DNA of 46,342 bases from Mageeibacillus sp. UBA1046 (GCA_002316595.1 DCDV01000004.1:354308-400649); one strand, 5' to 3'. Numbered from the stretch's first letter, positions 33,567 through 43,324 are shown. Notes: generated by a model not told the origin, from the letters alone. Program-made: numbers and translations.

Positions 33567-34550
33567 ATGTATAAGTATCTTGAGACAGCTTCTTTCGATC
33601 CCTGTTATAATCTCGCCTTTGAGGAATACTGCCTGACGAGCTTAACTCAGTATCCGAGAATAATGTTGCTATGGCAAAATGAAAACGCTGTCATTATTGG
33701 ACGTTATCAGAACGCTTTAAGTGAGATTAACCAGTCTGCTGCCATGAGATACGGCGTAACAGTTGTTCGGCGTTCAACCGGCGGTGGAGCAGTCTATCAT
33801 GACCTGGGCAATCTGAACTATTCTTTTATTACGCCGGCAGAGAAACTGTCCGCCATTAACCTGAAAGTGGCAGCGGCCCCGCTATTATCCGCCTTGCATG
33901 AACTTGGCATAAACGCCGAAGTTCAAGGCAGAAATGATATAGTTGTTGATGGCTTGAAGATTTCCGGTACTGCGCAGCGCCTGTATAAAGACCGCCTGCT
34001 CCATCACGGAACTCTACTCTATGACACTGATTTATCAGTGCTGCAAAAAGTCTTATCGGTCGATTCAACTAAGCTGACTTCTAAAGGAATTAAATCTGTC
34101 CGCAGCCGCGTAGCAAATATCAAGCAAATCACCCGGTCAAACAAGACCACCCGGGATTTCTGGCAAGATCTTCTGGGAGCCCTGCCCGATACAGAAAAGA
34201 TCACTTTAACAGCAGAACAATTGTCAGAGGTAAGAAGGCTGGCGCAAGAAAAATACGCCAGCAGAGAGTGGAATATCGGCAAAACGCCTGCCTATAAAAT
34301 CAACAGCAGCAAACGTTTTCCGGGCGGAAAATTAGAAGCAGGCCTGGATGTCAGAAATGGAATAATCACAGGCATCCGAATCAGCGGTGACTTCCTTGGT
34401 CTGATTTCTGCAGAAGGAATTGAAAACGCCCTGACTAATCTGACCTATGACAAGACAATTGTAGCTCAAGCTTTGGAAAACCTCCCGCTGCAACTACATC
34501 TTGGCAGCATCAGCGCGGAAGAGTTCTTGTCCTGCCTGTTCCCGGATTAG
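33567..34550 (+). CDS. lplA: Lipoate-protein ligase A family protein
   Basis: Attaches lipoate to the lipoyl domains of 2-oxoacid dehydrogenase or glycine-cleavage H proteins. Seen: NLAFEEYCL, VIIGRYQNA, RRSTGGGAVYHDLGNLNYSF as the lipoate/ATP-binding region, and GLKISGTAQR with a conserved lysine. The C-terminal accessory domain is present. I place the start at ATG 33567 (327 residues), because a longer frame starting at 33423 would include the tRNA gene and its terminator; an AGGA site is at the right distance. No lipoyl-carrying gene is in the window. Confidence 0.93.
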   Translation: MYKYLETASFDPCYNLAFEEYCLTSLTQYPRIMLLWQNENAVIIGRYQNALSEINQSAAMRYGVTVVRRSTGGGAVYHDLGNLNYSFITPAEKLSAINLKVAAAPLLSALHELGINAEVQGRNDIVVDGLKISGTAQRLYKDRLLHHGTLLYDTDLSVLQKVLSVDSTKLTSKGIKSVRSRVANIKQITRSNKTTRDFWQDLLGALPDTEKITLTAEQLSEVRRLAQEKYASREWNIGKTPAYKINSSKRFPGGKLEAGLDVRNGIITGIRISGDFLGLISAEGIENALTNLTYDKTIVAQALENLPLQLHLGSISAEEFLSCLFPD

Positions 34551-34560
34551 ATTAAAGCAT

Positions 34561-34592
34561 AAAAAAACCAGCGGGTGTGTTCACTGGTTTTT
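34561..34592. terminator. Terminator after lplA
   Basis: AAAAACCAG (34563-34571) pairs with CTGGTTTTT (34584-34592) around a 12-base loop; A-rich on one side and T-rich on the other. It may also serve the convergent lipoprotein gene. Confidence 0.7.
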
Positions 34593-34676
34593 GTTGCAGG
34601 ATTAATCTAATTTGCTTCATCTTATTACCATTTATTGCCCTGCTATTATATGGCAAATAGATACTGTACTTATTTT

Positions 34677-35360
34677 CTATTCTGCTTCAGCAAGAGCGAT
34701 TTCGATATTATCCCTCATTTGCTCCGGGGACATGGCGCCGACAACCAGTTCCCCAATGATGCGGCCCTCACTGTCAGCGAAGAAAGTAGTAGGCACGGCG
34801 TATATGCCGGCTAAAATAGAAGCTATGATTGTATCACTGGCTAAAACGTTAGTGAATTCTACCCCGGCGTCAGCAAGGATATCTCCTGCTATAGAGTGAA
34901 GAATCTCATCGGGTTCGTTTTCATAGATGTCGCTGACAATGCCCAGAAAACCAACACCTTTATCGGCATACTCTTTGGAAACTTTTTCCAGATCCGGCAT
35001 CTCCGCTATGCAATTAGGGCAGTTTGTAGCCCAGACATTGACTAAAGTCACTTTGTAGTCCGCCAGATAACTATGACTTACCGGATTGCCGTCCATATCT
35101 GTAGACTCGAAAATCCACTGAGGTTCGCTGGCTGCTGTCGTCTCAGTACTTTCAGCCGGAGCTGTGGCTTTCGTTACCTCTTTCGTAGCGGCAGTCTCTT
35201 CCTGCGTCTCCGTCTGTGTAGCAGGAATCGTAGTTTCAGTAACCGGGATCGTAGTTTCTGCCGGCTCAGCCTGCGTACAGCCTGCAGACAGCAAAGTTAC
35301 TGACAGTGCCAGCAAAATCGCCAGCTTAGTGACATTCTTTTTATTAAGCCAAGGTTTCAT
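34677..35360 (-). CDS. TlpA-like thioredoxin-fold lipoprotein
   Basis: A 227-residue exported lipoprotein: signal peptide with lipobox LSAGC (Cys near residue 28), a Thr/Glu/Pro-rich linker to about residue 80, then a thioredoxin-like domain with the redox motif WATNCPNCIAEMPDL and GIVSDIYENE. The C-terminal part has AVPTTFFADSEGRIIGELVG. It probably reduces disulfides or supplies electrons to a surface partner; which one is unknown. The 391-bp gap upstream gives it an independent transcript. Confidence 0.88.
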   Translation of the reverse strand: MKPWLNKKNVTKLAILLALSVTLLSAGCTQAEPAETTIPVTETTIPATQTETQEETAATKEVTKATAPAESTETTAASEPQWIFESTDMDGNPVSHSYLADYKVTLVNVWATNCPNCIAEMPDLEKVSKEYADKGVGFLGIVSDIYENEPDEILHSIAGDILADAGVEFTNVLASDTIIASILAGIYAVPTTFFADSEGRIIGELVVGAMSPEQMRDNIEIALAEAE

Positions 35361-35751
35361 AATTCAGTACCTCATTTCTCTTAGGTAATTATCAGGCGCA
35401 GGTTCAGCGGGCAAGAGCTTTAACTGCCTGTTATTTAAATCACAAACCGCAAAAATGCACCTTCATTGCCAATTGTTAATGTAAGCTATTGTAGGATTAA
35501 ATGATTGTGTTGGCAAAGCCCCGGCAAATGCAGGTCCTATGTTACTGATAGGCAACATGCCGGATTTATTAGCAATCTTTTAGCGAATCTGTTCGAACGC
35601 CCATCAGCAAGCTGTTCAATTAAAAACAAAGCTCCGGGTTGCTTGCCGGAGCGTGCATCTAAGTAAATGTCCTGCTATTTGGCGTTCTGCCCATCGGGCT
35701 CAGGAATCTCAGAAAGTCTTTCCTCTGAGTAATTCTGAGGCAATTCCCGGT
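35361..35751. other. 391-bp intergenic region
   Basis: Contains the end of lepA transcription (terminator at 35621-35652) and the upstream region of the lipoprotein gene. No ORF with a ribosome site, no tRNA and no clear repeat was seen. A weak -10 element (GATAAT, minus strand) lies near 35390. Confidence 0.6.
35621..35652 (-). terminator. Terminator of the aspS-lepB-lepA operon
   Basis: GCTCCGG (35631-35637) pairs with CCGGAGC (35646-35652); on the minus strand the stem is followed by TTTGTTTTTAA. Confidence 0.75.
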
Positions 35752-37560
35752 CTATTCATCGAGCTTAAGAACACTTAAGAAAGCTTCCTGAGGTACTTCT
35801 ACCGAGCCGATATGGCGCATGCGCTTTTTCCCTTCTTTCTGCTTTTCGAGAAGTTTCTTTTTGCGGCTGATATCGCCGCCATAGCATTTAGCAGTAACGT
35901 CCTTACGGTAAGCGCGCACTGTTTCACGGGCGATGATTTTGCCGCCTATTGCGGCTTGAATTGGTACTTCGAATTGATGTCTGGGTATGTTATCTCTTAA
36001 CTTTTCAGTGATGCGGCGACCGCGCGCATATGCGTGTTCCCTGTGTACAATAAAAGTCAAAGCATCGACCGGCTCATTATTGATCAGGATATCCAGCTTC
36101 ACCAGATCAGAAGCCATATAATCCTTAAAGTCATAATCCAGTGAGGCATATCCGCGGGAGCGTGATTTTAAAGCATCAAAGAAATCGTAGATTATTTCGT
36201 TCAGGGGCATATCATAGATTAGATTGGCTCTGTGAGCATCCAAATACTCAGTAGTAATATATACGCCGCGCCGCTCTTGACACAGGCTCATAATATTGCC
36301 GATATATTCTGAGGGCGTCATGATTGCAGCTCTGACAATCGGCTCCTCTATAGCTTCTATCTGCTCTGCATCAGGCAAATCGGTCGGATTGTCAAGTTCT
36401 ATAACTTTTCCGTCTTTCATCCGGATATGGTATTCGACTGAAGGCGCTGTAGAGATCAGGTCAATATTAAACTCTCTTTCCAGGCGCTCCTGGATAATTT
36501 CATAATGCAGCAGACCGAGGAAGCCGCAGCGAAAACCAAAGCCAAGTGCAACTGATGTCTCAGCCTCAAAGGAAAGTGCGGCGTCATTTAGCTGTACCTT
36601 TTCCAAAGCGTCCCTGAGAACGGGGTAATCTGCACCATCCACAGGATACATACCGCAAAACACCATCTGCTGAACAGGTTTATAACCCGGCAGGGGTTCT
36701 TTTGCAGGATTGGCTCTATGTGTAACAGTGTCTCCGACAGCTGTGTCCCGGACGTTCTTGATGCTGGCCACGATGTAGCCTACGTCCCCTGCTATCAGTT
36801 CTGTGGCTTCAAGATATGAACCGGGGTGAAAATAACCAAGCTCCGTCACAGTGAATTTTTTCTTAGTGTTCATCATCACTATGTCATCGCCTGTCTCGAC
36901 CTTGCCCTGGCGCACATTGACATGAATAATTACGCCCTTGTAGGTGTCATACTGCGAATCGAAAATCAATGCCTGCAAGGGAGCGTCTTCGTCTCCTGCA
37001 GGTGCAGGCAGCTTCTCGACAATTTGCCGCAATACTTCTTCTATTCCTATGTCTGCCTTGGCGGATATCAATGGTATGTCCGAGACATCAAGCCCTATAA
37101 CATCTTCGATTTCCTGCCTTATTTCCTCAGGGCGTGCAGCAGGAAGATCTATCTTGTTTATGACAGGCAGGATCTCTAGATTGGCATCTATAGCCAGATA
37201 GGCATTAGCCAGTGTCTGAGCCTCAATCCCCTGTGCGGCATCTACTACCAGAATAGCGCCGTCGCAGGCTGCCAGGGAGCGAGAGACCTCATAATTAAAG
37301 TCAACATGGCCGGGAGTATCTATCAAATTCAGAATGTAAGTTTCGCCGTCAGGGGCTTTGTAACTCATCCTGACCGCTTGTGCCTTGATTGTAATACCAC
37401 GTTCTCTTTCCAGGTCCATATTGTCCAGAACCTGGCTTTGCATTTCGCGGCTTGTCAAGACACCTGTATGCTCTATCAAACGGTCAGATAGTGTGGATTT
37501 GCCATGATCTATATGAGCAATAATGCAAAAATTTCTTACATTTTGCCTCTGTGTTGTCAT
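35752..37560 (-). CDS. lepA: Translation elongation factor 4
   Basis: Ribosomal GTPase thought to help with stalled or back-translocated ribosomes. Seen: G1 AHIDHGKSTLSD, G3 DTPGHVDF, G4 NKIDLPAA, an EF-G-like domain III to V region, and the LepA-specific C-terminal tail (KLLEKQKEGKKRMRHIGSVE). The 602 residues are the normal length. It is the last of three genes on one transcript. Confidence 0.97.
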   Translation of the reverse strand: MTTQRQNVRNFCIIAHIDHGKSTLSDRLIEHTGVLTSREMQSQVLDNMDLERERGITIKAQAVRMSYKAPDGETYILNLIDTPGHVDFNYEVSRSLAACDGAILVVDAAQGIEAQTLANAYLAIDANLEILPVINKIDLPAARPEEIRQEIEDVIGLDVSDIPLISAKADIGIEEVLRQIVEKLPAPAGDEDAPLQALIFDSQYDTYKGVIIHVNVRQGKVETGDDIVMMNTKKKFTVTELGYFHPGSYLEATELIAGDVGYIVASIKNVRDTAVGDTVTHRANPAKEPLPGYKPVQQMVFCGMYPVDGADYPVLRDALEKVQLNDAALSFEAETSVALGFGFRCGFLGLLHYEIIQERLEREFNIDLISTAPSVEYHIRMKDGKVIELDNPTDLPDAEQIEAIEEPIVRAAIMTPSEYIGNIMSLCQERRGVYITTEYLDAHRANLIYDMPLNEIIYDFFDALKSRSRGYASLDYDFKDYMASDLVKLDILINNEPVDALTFIVHREHAYARGRRITEKLRDNIPRHQFEVPIQAAIGGKIIARETVRAYRKDVTAKCYGGDISRKKKLLEKQKEGKKRMRHIGSVEVPQEAFLSVLKLDE

Positions 37561-37584
37561 CCGGGACTCCTTAAATATCTACTT

Positions 37585-38232
37585 TTATGGTATGCCAAAG
37601 CGACTGAAGGGATAAAAACAAAATAAAACTTCTCCCGTAATGTCATTCTTGTTAACCGGTCCGAAGAAACGACTGTCCTGGCTATGAGGGCGATTGTCCC
37701 CCAGAATATAGTACTGGTCATCCGCCAACCGGACATTCTGGAAAACATCTGCAAAAGGCTCTGTAGTTACACCATCTGCCAGATAGTCCTCCGGGAGTAT
37801 CTGGTTATCAATATAAATATGACCATCTTTTATTTCAATGTGTTCGCCAGGCAAGCCAATCACTCTCTTAACTATATTTGTATTGCGGTCGCTGTTGGCC
37901 AGAAGTGATTTACACGTAACTATATCACCTCTGGATATGCCCCCGAAGAATCGGCTGACCTTTTCAACCAGCAGCTCATCGTGACTATGCAAGGTAGGGA
38001 GCATTGATTCTCCGAACACAGTATTACGCTGCAGAACAAACTGTGAAAAGAGAATGCCAATCAATAGCCAGAGCAGAATAAAGCGAAGCCAGTAGAAGAA
38101 TTTCTTGCGCTGCTGATCAGCTCTGACAGCACTGCTTTCTGCCGGCTCGTTGTCGATTTCAGTCTGATCACCGGAGCTTGCTTCCAGTTCAAGATTTAGA
38201 GCCGATATGCTATTGTCATGCTCTCTGGTCAA
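37585..38232 (-). CDS. lepB: Signal peptidase I
   Basis: Membrane serine protease that removes signal peptides from exported proteins. Seen: N-terminal membrane helix near residues 47-66, the catalytic serine in GESMLPTLH, the catalytic lysine in NIVKRVIGLPGE, and the GDNRPHSQDSR box near the end. The 215 residues are of the Gram-positive SipS size plus a 45-residue acidic cytosolic lead. It is 24 bp upstream of lepA and 3 bp after aspS, which marks an operon. Confidence 0.95.
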   Translation of the reverse strand: MTREHDNSISALNLELEASSGDQTEIDNEPAESSAVRADQQRKKFFYWLRFILLWLLIGILFSQFVLQRNTVFGESMLPTLHSHDELLVEKVSRFFGGISRGDIVTCKSLLANSDRNTNIVKRVIGLPGEHIEIKDGHIYIDNQILPEDYLADGVTTEPFADVFQNVRLADDQYYILGDNRPHSQDSRFFGPVNKNDITGEVLFCFYPFSRFGIP

Positions 38233-38235
38233 GGT

Positions 38236-40014
38236 CTAATCCTTCTGCCGCACGGCTAAATTAAGCTCCGTTAGTTGGTCATTATCTACCATTCCGGGCG
38301 CCCCTGTCATCAGGCAGGAAGAATTTTGTACTTTAGGGAAGGCAATAACATCTCTTATGCTGGATCCACCTGCCAAAAGCATCAGCAGACGGTCCAGACC
38401 ATAAGCTATTCCGCCGTGAGGCGGTACACCGTATTGGAAGGCTTCCAGCAAGAACCCAAATCGTTCTTCCACCATTTCAGAATCAAGGCCTAAAAGCGAA
38501 AACATTTTGCTTTGCAGATCCTGATCGTGAATACGGATGCTGCCGCCACCAAGCTCTACGCCGTTGACTACTATGTCATAAGCCTGAGCCCTCACCTGTT
38601 CCGGCTCGGTGTCCAGGAGGCCCATGTCTTCCAGCATTGGAGCCGTAAAGGGATGGTGTTTGGCTACCAGACGTTTATCCTCATCATCGTATTCAAAGAG
38701 AGGAAACTCAGTTACCCAAAGGACTTTCCATTGGTTATCAGGTATCAGATTCAGTCGTCTGGCTGCTTCCAGACGCAGTTCTCCCAAAGCGGTCAGAACA
38801 ATATCGTCAGCTTCATCCGCTACGATAAGGATCAGATCCTCTGTTAAAGCACTGCAGCGCCCGGCTATATTCTTGATCAAATCAGCGTCAACAAATTTTA
38901 GTATTGAACCACGCGGCAGATCTGATGGCACAAGCCAAGCCAGACCCTTGGCGCGATAGGTCTTTACGTATTCGCCCAGACTGTCAATCTCTTTGCGGGA
39001 CATGCCAGAACCGTTGGGTACGGTGATGGCCCGGACAGATCCTCCGGCAGCCAGAGCAGAATCAAATACTTTGAATTCATTGTTTGCAACCAGATCCGAA
39101 ATATCATGCAGCTCCATGCCAAAGCGCAAGTCGGGCTTATCCGAACCAAATCTGATCATTGCCTGACGCCAGGTCAGCCTTGTTAAAGGCAGATCCAGAT
39201 CAACTCCTAAAACTTCCTTGAAGAGGAAGGCCAGGAATCTCTCGTTGATTTTCATAATCTCAGCCTGGCTGGCAAAGGCCAGTTCCAGATCAATTTGAGT
39301 GAACTCCGGCTGGCGGTCTGCCCGCAGATCCTCATCCCGGAAACATCGGGCTATCTGTAAATACCGATCATAGCCAGCCACCATCAACAATTGCTTAAAG
39401 AGCTGAGGCGACTGGGGCAGCGCGAAGAAATTTCCGGGAAATACACGCGACGGAATCAGATAGTCGCGGGCTCCTTCAGGTGTACTTTTTATCAGCATGG
39501 GCGTCTCTATCTCTAAGAAACCCTCGGCATCGAAGAAATTCCGCACCAGCTTGGTCACCCGATGACGCAATATTAAATTTTTCTGCATGGCGAGACGCCT
39601 TAAATCCAGATAACGATATTTGAGCCGCAGAGCTTCGTTTGCACCTGCATCATCTTCAATATAAAAGGGAGGTGTCTTGGCGGTTGAGAGAATCCTTAAG
39701 TCCTCGACCAGAAGCTCTACTTCGCCAGTCTTCATCCCGGGATTAATGGCGCTGCGCCTTCTGAGGATTCCTTGCGCCGCCAACACGAACTCACTTCTCA
39801 CCGAAGCAGCCTTGTCTCTTATGGCTGAGGGACTGTCATCGTCCAATACCAGCTGAATTTCGCCGCTGCGATCGCGCAAATTTATGAAGATTAAGCCGCC
39901 CAGATCCCTCTGCTTATGACACCAGCCCATAAGTATAAGCCGCTCGCCTATCATCTCATTTGTTACTTCAGCACATCGACAACTTCGTGTCCAGCCCGGA
40001 TTTAATTCTGCCAT
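38236..40014 (-). CDS. aspS: Aspartate-tRNA ligase
   Basis: Class II synthetase that charges tRNA-Asp. Seen: an N-terminal OB-fold for the anticodon, QSPQLFKQLLMVAG, motif 2 FRDEDLRADRQPEFTQID, a GAD insertion domain in the middle, and motif 3 GIAYGLDRLLMLL. The 592 residues and the GAD insertion mark the bacterial-type enzyme. I cannot tell whether it also charges Asn. A TGTATAAT element at 40082-40077 (minus strand) lies upstream, without a clear -35 box; no T-box leader is seen. Confidence 0.97.
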   Translation of the reverse strand: MAELNPGWTRSCRCAEVTNEMIGERLILMGWCHKQRDLGGLIFINLRDRSGEIQLVLDDDSPSAIRDKAASVRSEFVLAAQGILRRRSAINPGMKTGEVELLVEDLRILSTAKTPPFYIEDDAGANEALRLKYRYLDLRRLAMQKNLILRHRVTKLVRNFFDAEGFLEIETPMLIKSTPEGARDYLIPSRVFPGNFFALPQSPQLFKQLLMVAGYDRYLQIARCFRDEDLRADRQPEFTQIDLELAFASQAEIMKINERFLAFLFKEVLGVDLDLPLTRLTWRQAMIRFGSDKPDLRFGMELHDISDLVANNEFKVFDSALAAGGSVRAITVPNGSGMSRKEIDSLGEYVKTYRAKGLAWLVPSDLPRGSILKFVDADLIKNIAGRCSALTEDLILIVADEADDIVLTALGELRLEAARRLNLIPDNQWKVLWVTEFPLFEYDDEDKRLVAKHHPFTAPMLEDMGLLDTEPEQVRAQAYDIVVNGVELGGGSIRIHDQDLQSKMFSLLGLDSEMVEERFGFLLEAFQYGVPPHGGIAYGLDRLLMLLAGGSSIRDVIAFPKVQNSSCLMTGAPGMVDNDQLTELNLAVRQKD

Positions 40015-40137
40015 TCCAGCACCTCAAAATATTTAATGGCGGACTTACAGAGCCGCCTGCTTTTTTCTGCCGTACTATTATACAGCAATGTTGCGAAGCA
40101 TGCCGACCGTAAACGCAAGAAATGTAAATATACCCTC

Positions 40138-40187
40138 AAGTACGCTCGCCTCGTGATTACTTAAGTACGCCCGCTTCGCTATTACTT
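40138..40187. repeat. 25-bp direct tandem duplication
   Basis: Two adjacent 25-bp copies (40138-40162 and 40163-40187) with four differences; both begin AAGTACGC and end ATTACTT. They lie between the divergent aspS and lipid-kinase genes. Confidence 0.85.
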
Positions 40188-40214
40188 GGTTTTTAGTATA
40201 CAGGCATTAACATA

Positions 40215-40223
40215 TGCTATAAT
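40215..40223 (+). promoter_or_regulatory. Extended -10 promoter of the lipid kinase gene
   Basis: TGCTATAAT (TGn plus a perfect TATAAT at 40218-40223), 36 bp before the start codon; no well-placed -35 box. Confidence 0.6.
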
Positions 40224-40258
40224 TTTGACACATATAGATTGCAAATCGAGGTATGCAA

Positions 40259-41182
40259 ATGCGCTTGCTCGCCATAATAAATCCCAGTGCCGGCAGAGAA
40301 ACCTTTCAAAAGGAGATCTACAATATGCTGACCGGCCTGACCGAAACGGAGACATTCAGCAAGGTAGTGATCCGCTATACTCAAGGTTTCGGTCACGCCA
40401 ACAATCTGGTTCAGGAAGAAGGCAAAAATTACGATATTATCGCGGCTGTAGGCGGTGACGGTACAGTTCACGAAATCGTCAACGGCTTAATGAAGGCAGG
40501 CCATAAGACACCGGTCGCAATTATAGCGGCAGGCACGGTTAACGACTTTGCCATAGCGACAAATTTGCCTCTCAAAACTGAGGATATTCGCCAAATGCTG
40601 TTGCAGCCGCGCATACATATGATCGACCTGGGGCACTCCGCCGGTAATTATTTCTTTAATGTCTGCGCCGGAGGCATGCTGGCAGATGTTGCTTACCGCA
40701 CTACCAGTACCAGCAAAACCGTGCTGGGACGGCTAGCTTATGTCCTGAACGCGGCAACTGATCTGCCCGTGCGTCTCTTCCGTCCCTTGCATCTGAGCAT
40801 CGAAACTGATAACGATTTAATCACAGGGCCCATGTATCTTTTCATGGTGGCAAACACCCGCAGCGTCGGAGGGTTTCGCGCGATTGCTCCTGATTCCAAG
40901 CCCGATGACGGCCTGCTGGATATTATTGCCATACGAGCCGAGGGGCCCGCTCCCATTGGGTCCATGGCCACACTTCTGGTCAAGACTCTAAACGGCAGTC
41001 ATATTGAGCATAGAAATTTCTACTACAAGCAGACAACCAAAGCAACAATCATTGAGCTCGAAAATAAAGAAACTCCGCTCGACATGGACGGTGAACAGAA
41101 GGGTTCGCTGCCCGCCACCATTGAAGTCGTTCCGTCAGCCTTCCCCCTAATATTGCCACAGGATCATAAACCGCAGACATAA
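40259..41182 (+). CDS. Diacylglycerol/lipid kinase family protein (YegS/DagK type)
   Basis: Transfers phosphate from ATP to a lipid, typically diacylglycerol. Seen: NPSAGRET near the N-terminus, the GGDGTVHEIVNGL nucleotide-binding motif near residue 61, AAGTVNDFA, and the later domain with MVANTRSVGGFRAIAPDSKPDDGLLD. Two ATGs are in frame, at 40253 and 40259; the second is seven bases after the GAGG ribosome site and is preferred (about 308 residues). It stands alone, with aspS divergent on one side and the ABC-F gene convergent on the other. Confidence 0.9.
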   Translation: MRLLAIINPSAGRETFQKEIYNMLTGLTETETFSKVVIRYTQGFGHANNLVQEEGKNYDIIAAVGGDGTVHEIVNGLMKAGHKTPVAIIAAGTVNDFAIATNLPLKTEDIRQMLLQPRIHMIDLGHSAGNYFFNVCAGGMLADVAYRTTSTSKTVLGRLAYVLNAATDLPVRLFRPLHLSIETDNDLITGPMYLFMVANTRSVGGFRAIAPDSKPDDGLLDIIAIRAEGPAPIGSMATLLVKTLNGSHIEHRNFYYKQTTKATIIELENKETPLDMDGEQKGSLPATIEVVPSAFPLILPQDHKPQT

Positions 41183-41223
41183 CCCGGCCGTTATGCTTCA
41201 TTTATGTTGTGTCGCCGGGGTTT
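41181..41223. terminator. Possible terminator between the lipid kinase and ABC-F genes
   Basis: AACCCGGC (41181-41188) pairs with GCCGGGGTTT (41214-41223) with one extra base in the right arm and a 25-base loop. It is weak on the T-tract side. Confidence 0.4.
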
Positions 41224-41234
41224 CAGTACTGCAT

Positions 41235-43163
41235 TTACCTGTCAGCTTCTTCCAGCAACTCAAAATACTTAGAGGTGTTCTCTTCCAGCTTCTGCAAAAG
41301 TTCTGCATATTGCTCATAGACAGAAGCTGGCGTTTCTTCAGCAAAAGACGCTTCTAAGGCCCCAATCTCCGCCTCTTGCTGATGGATTAACTGCTCCAGC
41401 GTCTGAAGAGCCTGCCTTTGCTGCGCGGCCGCTTTTCTCTTCTCTGCAGCCTCCTGTCTCACACCGGCCTGTTGCTTGCGGTTATTTTTACAGTCCGCCC
41501 TGCTTTGCTTTTTTCCCGTCCGGACAGGCGCCGGGGAATTCTCTAATCTCGCCCTCACCATACCGCGCCAGCTCTGGTAAGAACTGTATTCTTGCACCTC
41601 TGCGCCAATAAAACCCCAGATTTTATCAGCCACCTTCTCAATAAAATAGCGATCATGACTGACAGATAAAATCGCGCCGTCATAATCTAACAAGGCTTGC
41701 TCGAGAATTTCCTGGGACTCAATGTCCAGATGATTTGTCGGCTCGTCCAAAAATAACAGGTCAGGCATCTGTAAAAGCAGTTTACATAAATATAGCCTAG
41801 CTCTTTCCCCGCCGCTTAACATTGTTATTTTTTTGAAGACGCCTATTTCCCGGAACCCATATCGGGCCAGGAGATCTCTGCCCTGCCCTTCAGTAAGACT
41901 TGGATCAACCTGCCTGACTTCCGCCAGCAAGGTATTGGTCTCAGAGTCAAACTGCAAGGTCTGTCCCATATAGCCAATCTTTACTCTTGGATTTATTTCG
42001 ACTTTGCCTTCGGAGGGAGAAAGACTTCCTTTCATGATATTGAGCAGTGACGTTTTGCCGCAGCCGTTAGGTCCGGTGATCATGATCCGGTCTTGCGGAA
42101 ATATACTGGCGCTAAAACCGCTAAATAAAAACTTATCATCATATGCCAGACTGATATTTTCAGCCTTTACAAGGCTGCCGGTCCGATTTTTGCGTTCGGG
42201 ATTTGACTGAAATGAGAACTTAACTCTGGCCTGCCTGCCTCCCAGACCCAGTTCCAGCTCATCAACCTGCCCCGAGAGTTTAGCTACTCTTTTTTCCCTG
42301 CTGTGATACTGCTTCATCTTGCGGTGCGAGAACATAGTCTGAGTTACCTCTTGCTCGTATTTCAGCGCCTCTTGCAGATTCTTCAGTTCCCTCTCCCGGG
42401 AAAAAAGCACCGTTGCCTCAGCCTCTTTAAAATCAGTATAGCTGCCAGCGCGAACTTTAAGTTTACCCTGCGCCAGCAAAGCAGTGTGGGTGGCGATATT
42501 GTCCATGAAGCTTCTGTCATGAGATATTACTATTACAGTGCCGGCAAAAGAGCTAAGCCATTCTTCCAGCCATTCTATGCCCTCTATATCAAGATGGTTA
42601 GTGGGCTCATCCAGAAGCAGGAGATCCGGCCGACTGACAATAATATGAGCCAGCGCTGAGCGCATGCGCTCACCTCCTGACAATGTATTTAGAGGCCGGT
42701 TGAGAATATCTGCTGTTAAACCCAGACCATGCAGTGCTGCCAGTAGATCCGCCTGGAATCCGTATCCCCCCAGAGCCTCAAATCTCCGGATTGCCAGATC
42801 ATATTCCTTAGAGAGTTCAGAATATTGTTCAGGATGCTCCGACATTTGCTCCTCAAGCCTTCGCATTTGCAGCAATGATTCATCATATTCAGGATTAGAA
42901 AGGCAATTCATAGTCGGGTCCGGTATAGCGGAAAGCTGTTGAGGCAGATACCCGATAACTGTTCCTGAAGCCTGGTTCAACCATCTGACATCAGGGTCAG
43001 GAGTCTCCAGCCCGCTGATGATTTTAAGCAGCGTGCTCTTACCTGTACCATTTGCGCCGGTCAAGGCCAGACGGTCGCCAAAATCCAGACTCAAAGACAG
43101 ACCGTCCAGCACCTTTTTGCCGAAATATGTCTTATGTATGTTTTCCAGTGTAAGAATGCTCAT
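41235..43163 (-). CDS. ABC-F family ATPase
   Basis: Soluble protein with two ABC domains and no membrane segment. Such proteins act on the ribosome in translation or antibiotic protection. First ABC: Walker A GANGTGKST, signature LSGGERMRSALAH, Walker B LLLDEPTNHLD. Linker with a charged arm (residues 240-320). Second ABC: GPNGCGKTS, LSGGERARLYLCKL, LLFLDEPTNHLD. The C-terminal 80 residues form a coiled coil with Gln/Ala/Glu, as in the Uup/YdiF branch. No sign of a resistance cluster, so a housekeeping role is likelier. Confidence 0.92.
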   Translation of the reverse strand: MSILTLENIHKTYFGKKVLDGLSLSLDFGDRLALTGANGTGKSTLLKIISGLETPDPDVRWLNQASGTVIGYLPQQLSAIPDPTMNCLSNPEYDESLLQMRRLEEQMSEHPEQYSELSKEYDLAIRRFEALGGYGFQADLLAALHGLGLTADILNRPLNTLSGGERMRSALAHIIVSRPDLLLLDEPTNHLDIEGIEWLEEWLSSFAGTVIVISHDRSFMDNIATHTALLAQGKLKVRAGSYTDFKEAEATVLFSRERELKNLQEALKYEQEVTQTMFSHRKMKQYHSREKRVAKLSGQVDELELGLGGRQARVKFSFQSNPERKNRTGSLVKAENISLAYDDKFLFSGFSASIFPQDRIMITGPNGCGKTSLLNIMKGSLSPSEGKVEINPRVKIGYMGQTLQFDSETNTLLAEVRQVDPSLTEGQGRDLLARYGFREIGVFKKITMLSGGERARLYLCKLLLQMPDLLFLDEPTNHLDIESQEILEQALLDYDGAILSVSHDRYFIEKVADKIWGFIGAEVQEYSSYQSWRGMVRARLENSPAPVRTGKKQSRADCKNNRKQQAGVRQEAAEKRKAAAQQRQALQTLEQLIHQQEAEIGALEASFAEETPASVYEQYAELLQKLEENTSKYFELLEEADR

Positions 43164-43183
43164 CGGTATCTATTTTAACAGGT

Positions 43184-43235
43184 GGAGAAAAAAAAAGAGT
43201 GAGGTGTATGGCGGAGAAGAAAAAGAGTGAGATGT
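43184..43235 (+). repeat. 29-bp-period direct repeat upstream of buk
   Basis: Two imperfect purine-rich copies of 23-24 bp, at 43184-43207 and 43213-43235, each starting GGAGAA and containing AAAGAGTGAG. They lie between the divergent ABC-F and butyrate-kinase genes. Confidence 0.75.
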
Positions 43236-43289
43236 GCAGTGAACCCGTCTATTTAAGGAGGCGCAATTTCTCTTAGAGCGGATTTTATA

Positions 43290-43295
43290 TATAAT
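43290..43295 (+). promoter_or_regulatory. Putative -10 box of the buk operon
   Basis: Perfect TATAAT; TTTCTC at 43267-43272 sits 17 bp upstream as a weak -35. About 30 bp follow before the buk ATG. Confidence 0.45.
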
Positions 43296-43324
43296 TAACT
43301 TAAGAAAATTAAGGCAGGTACATC

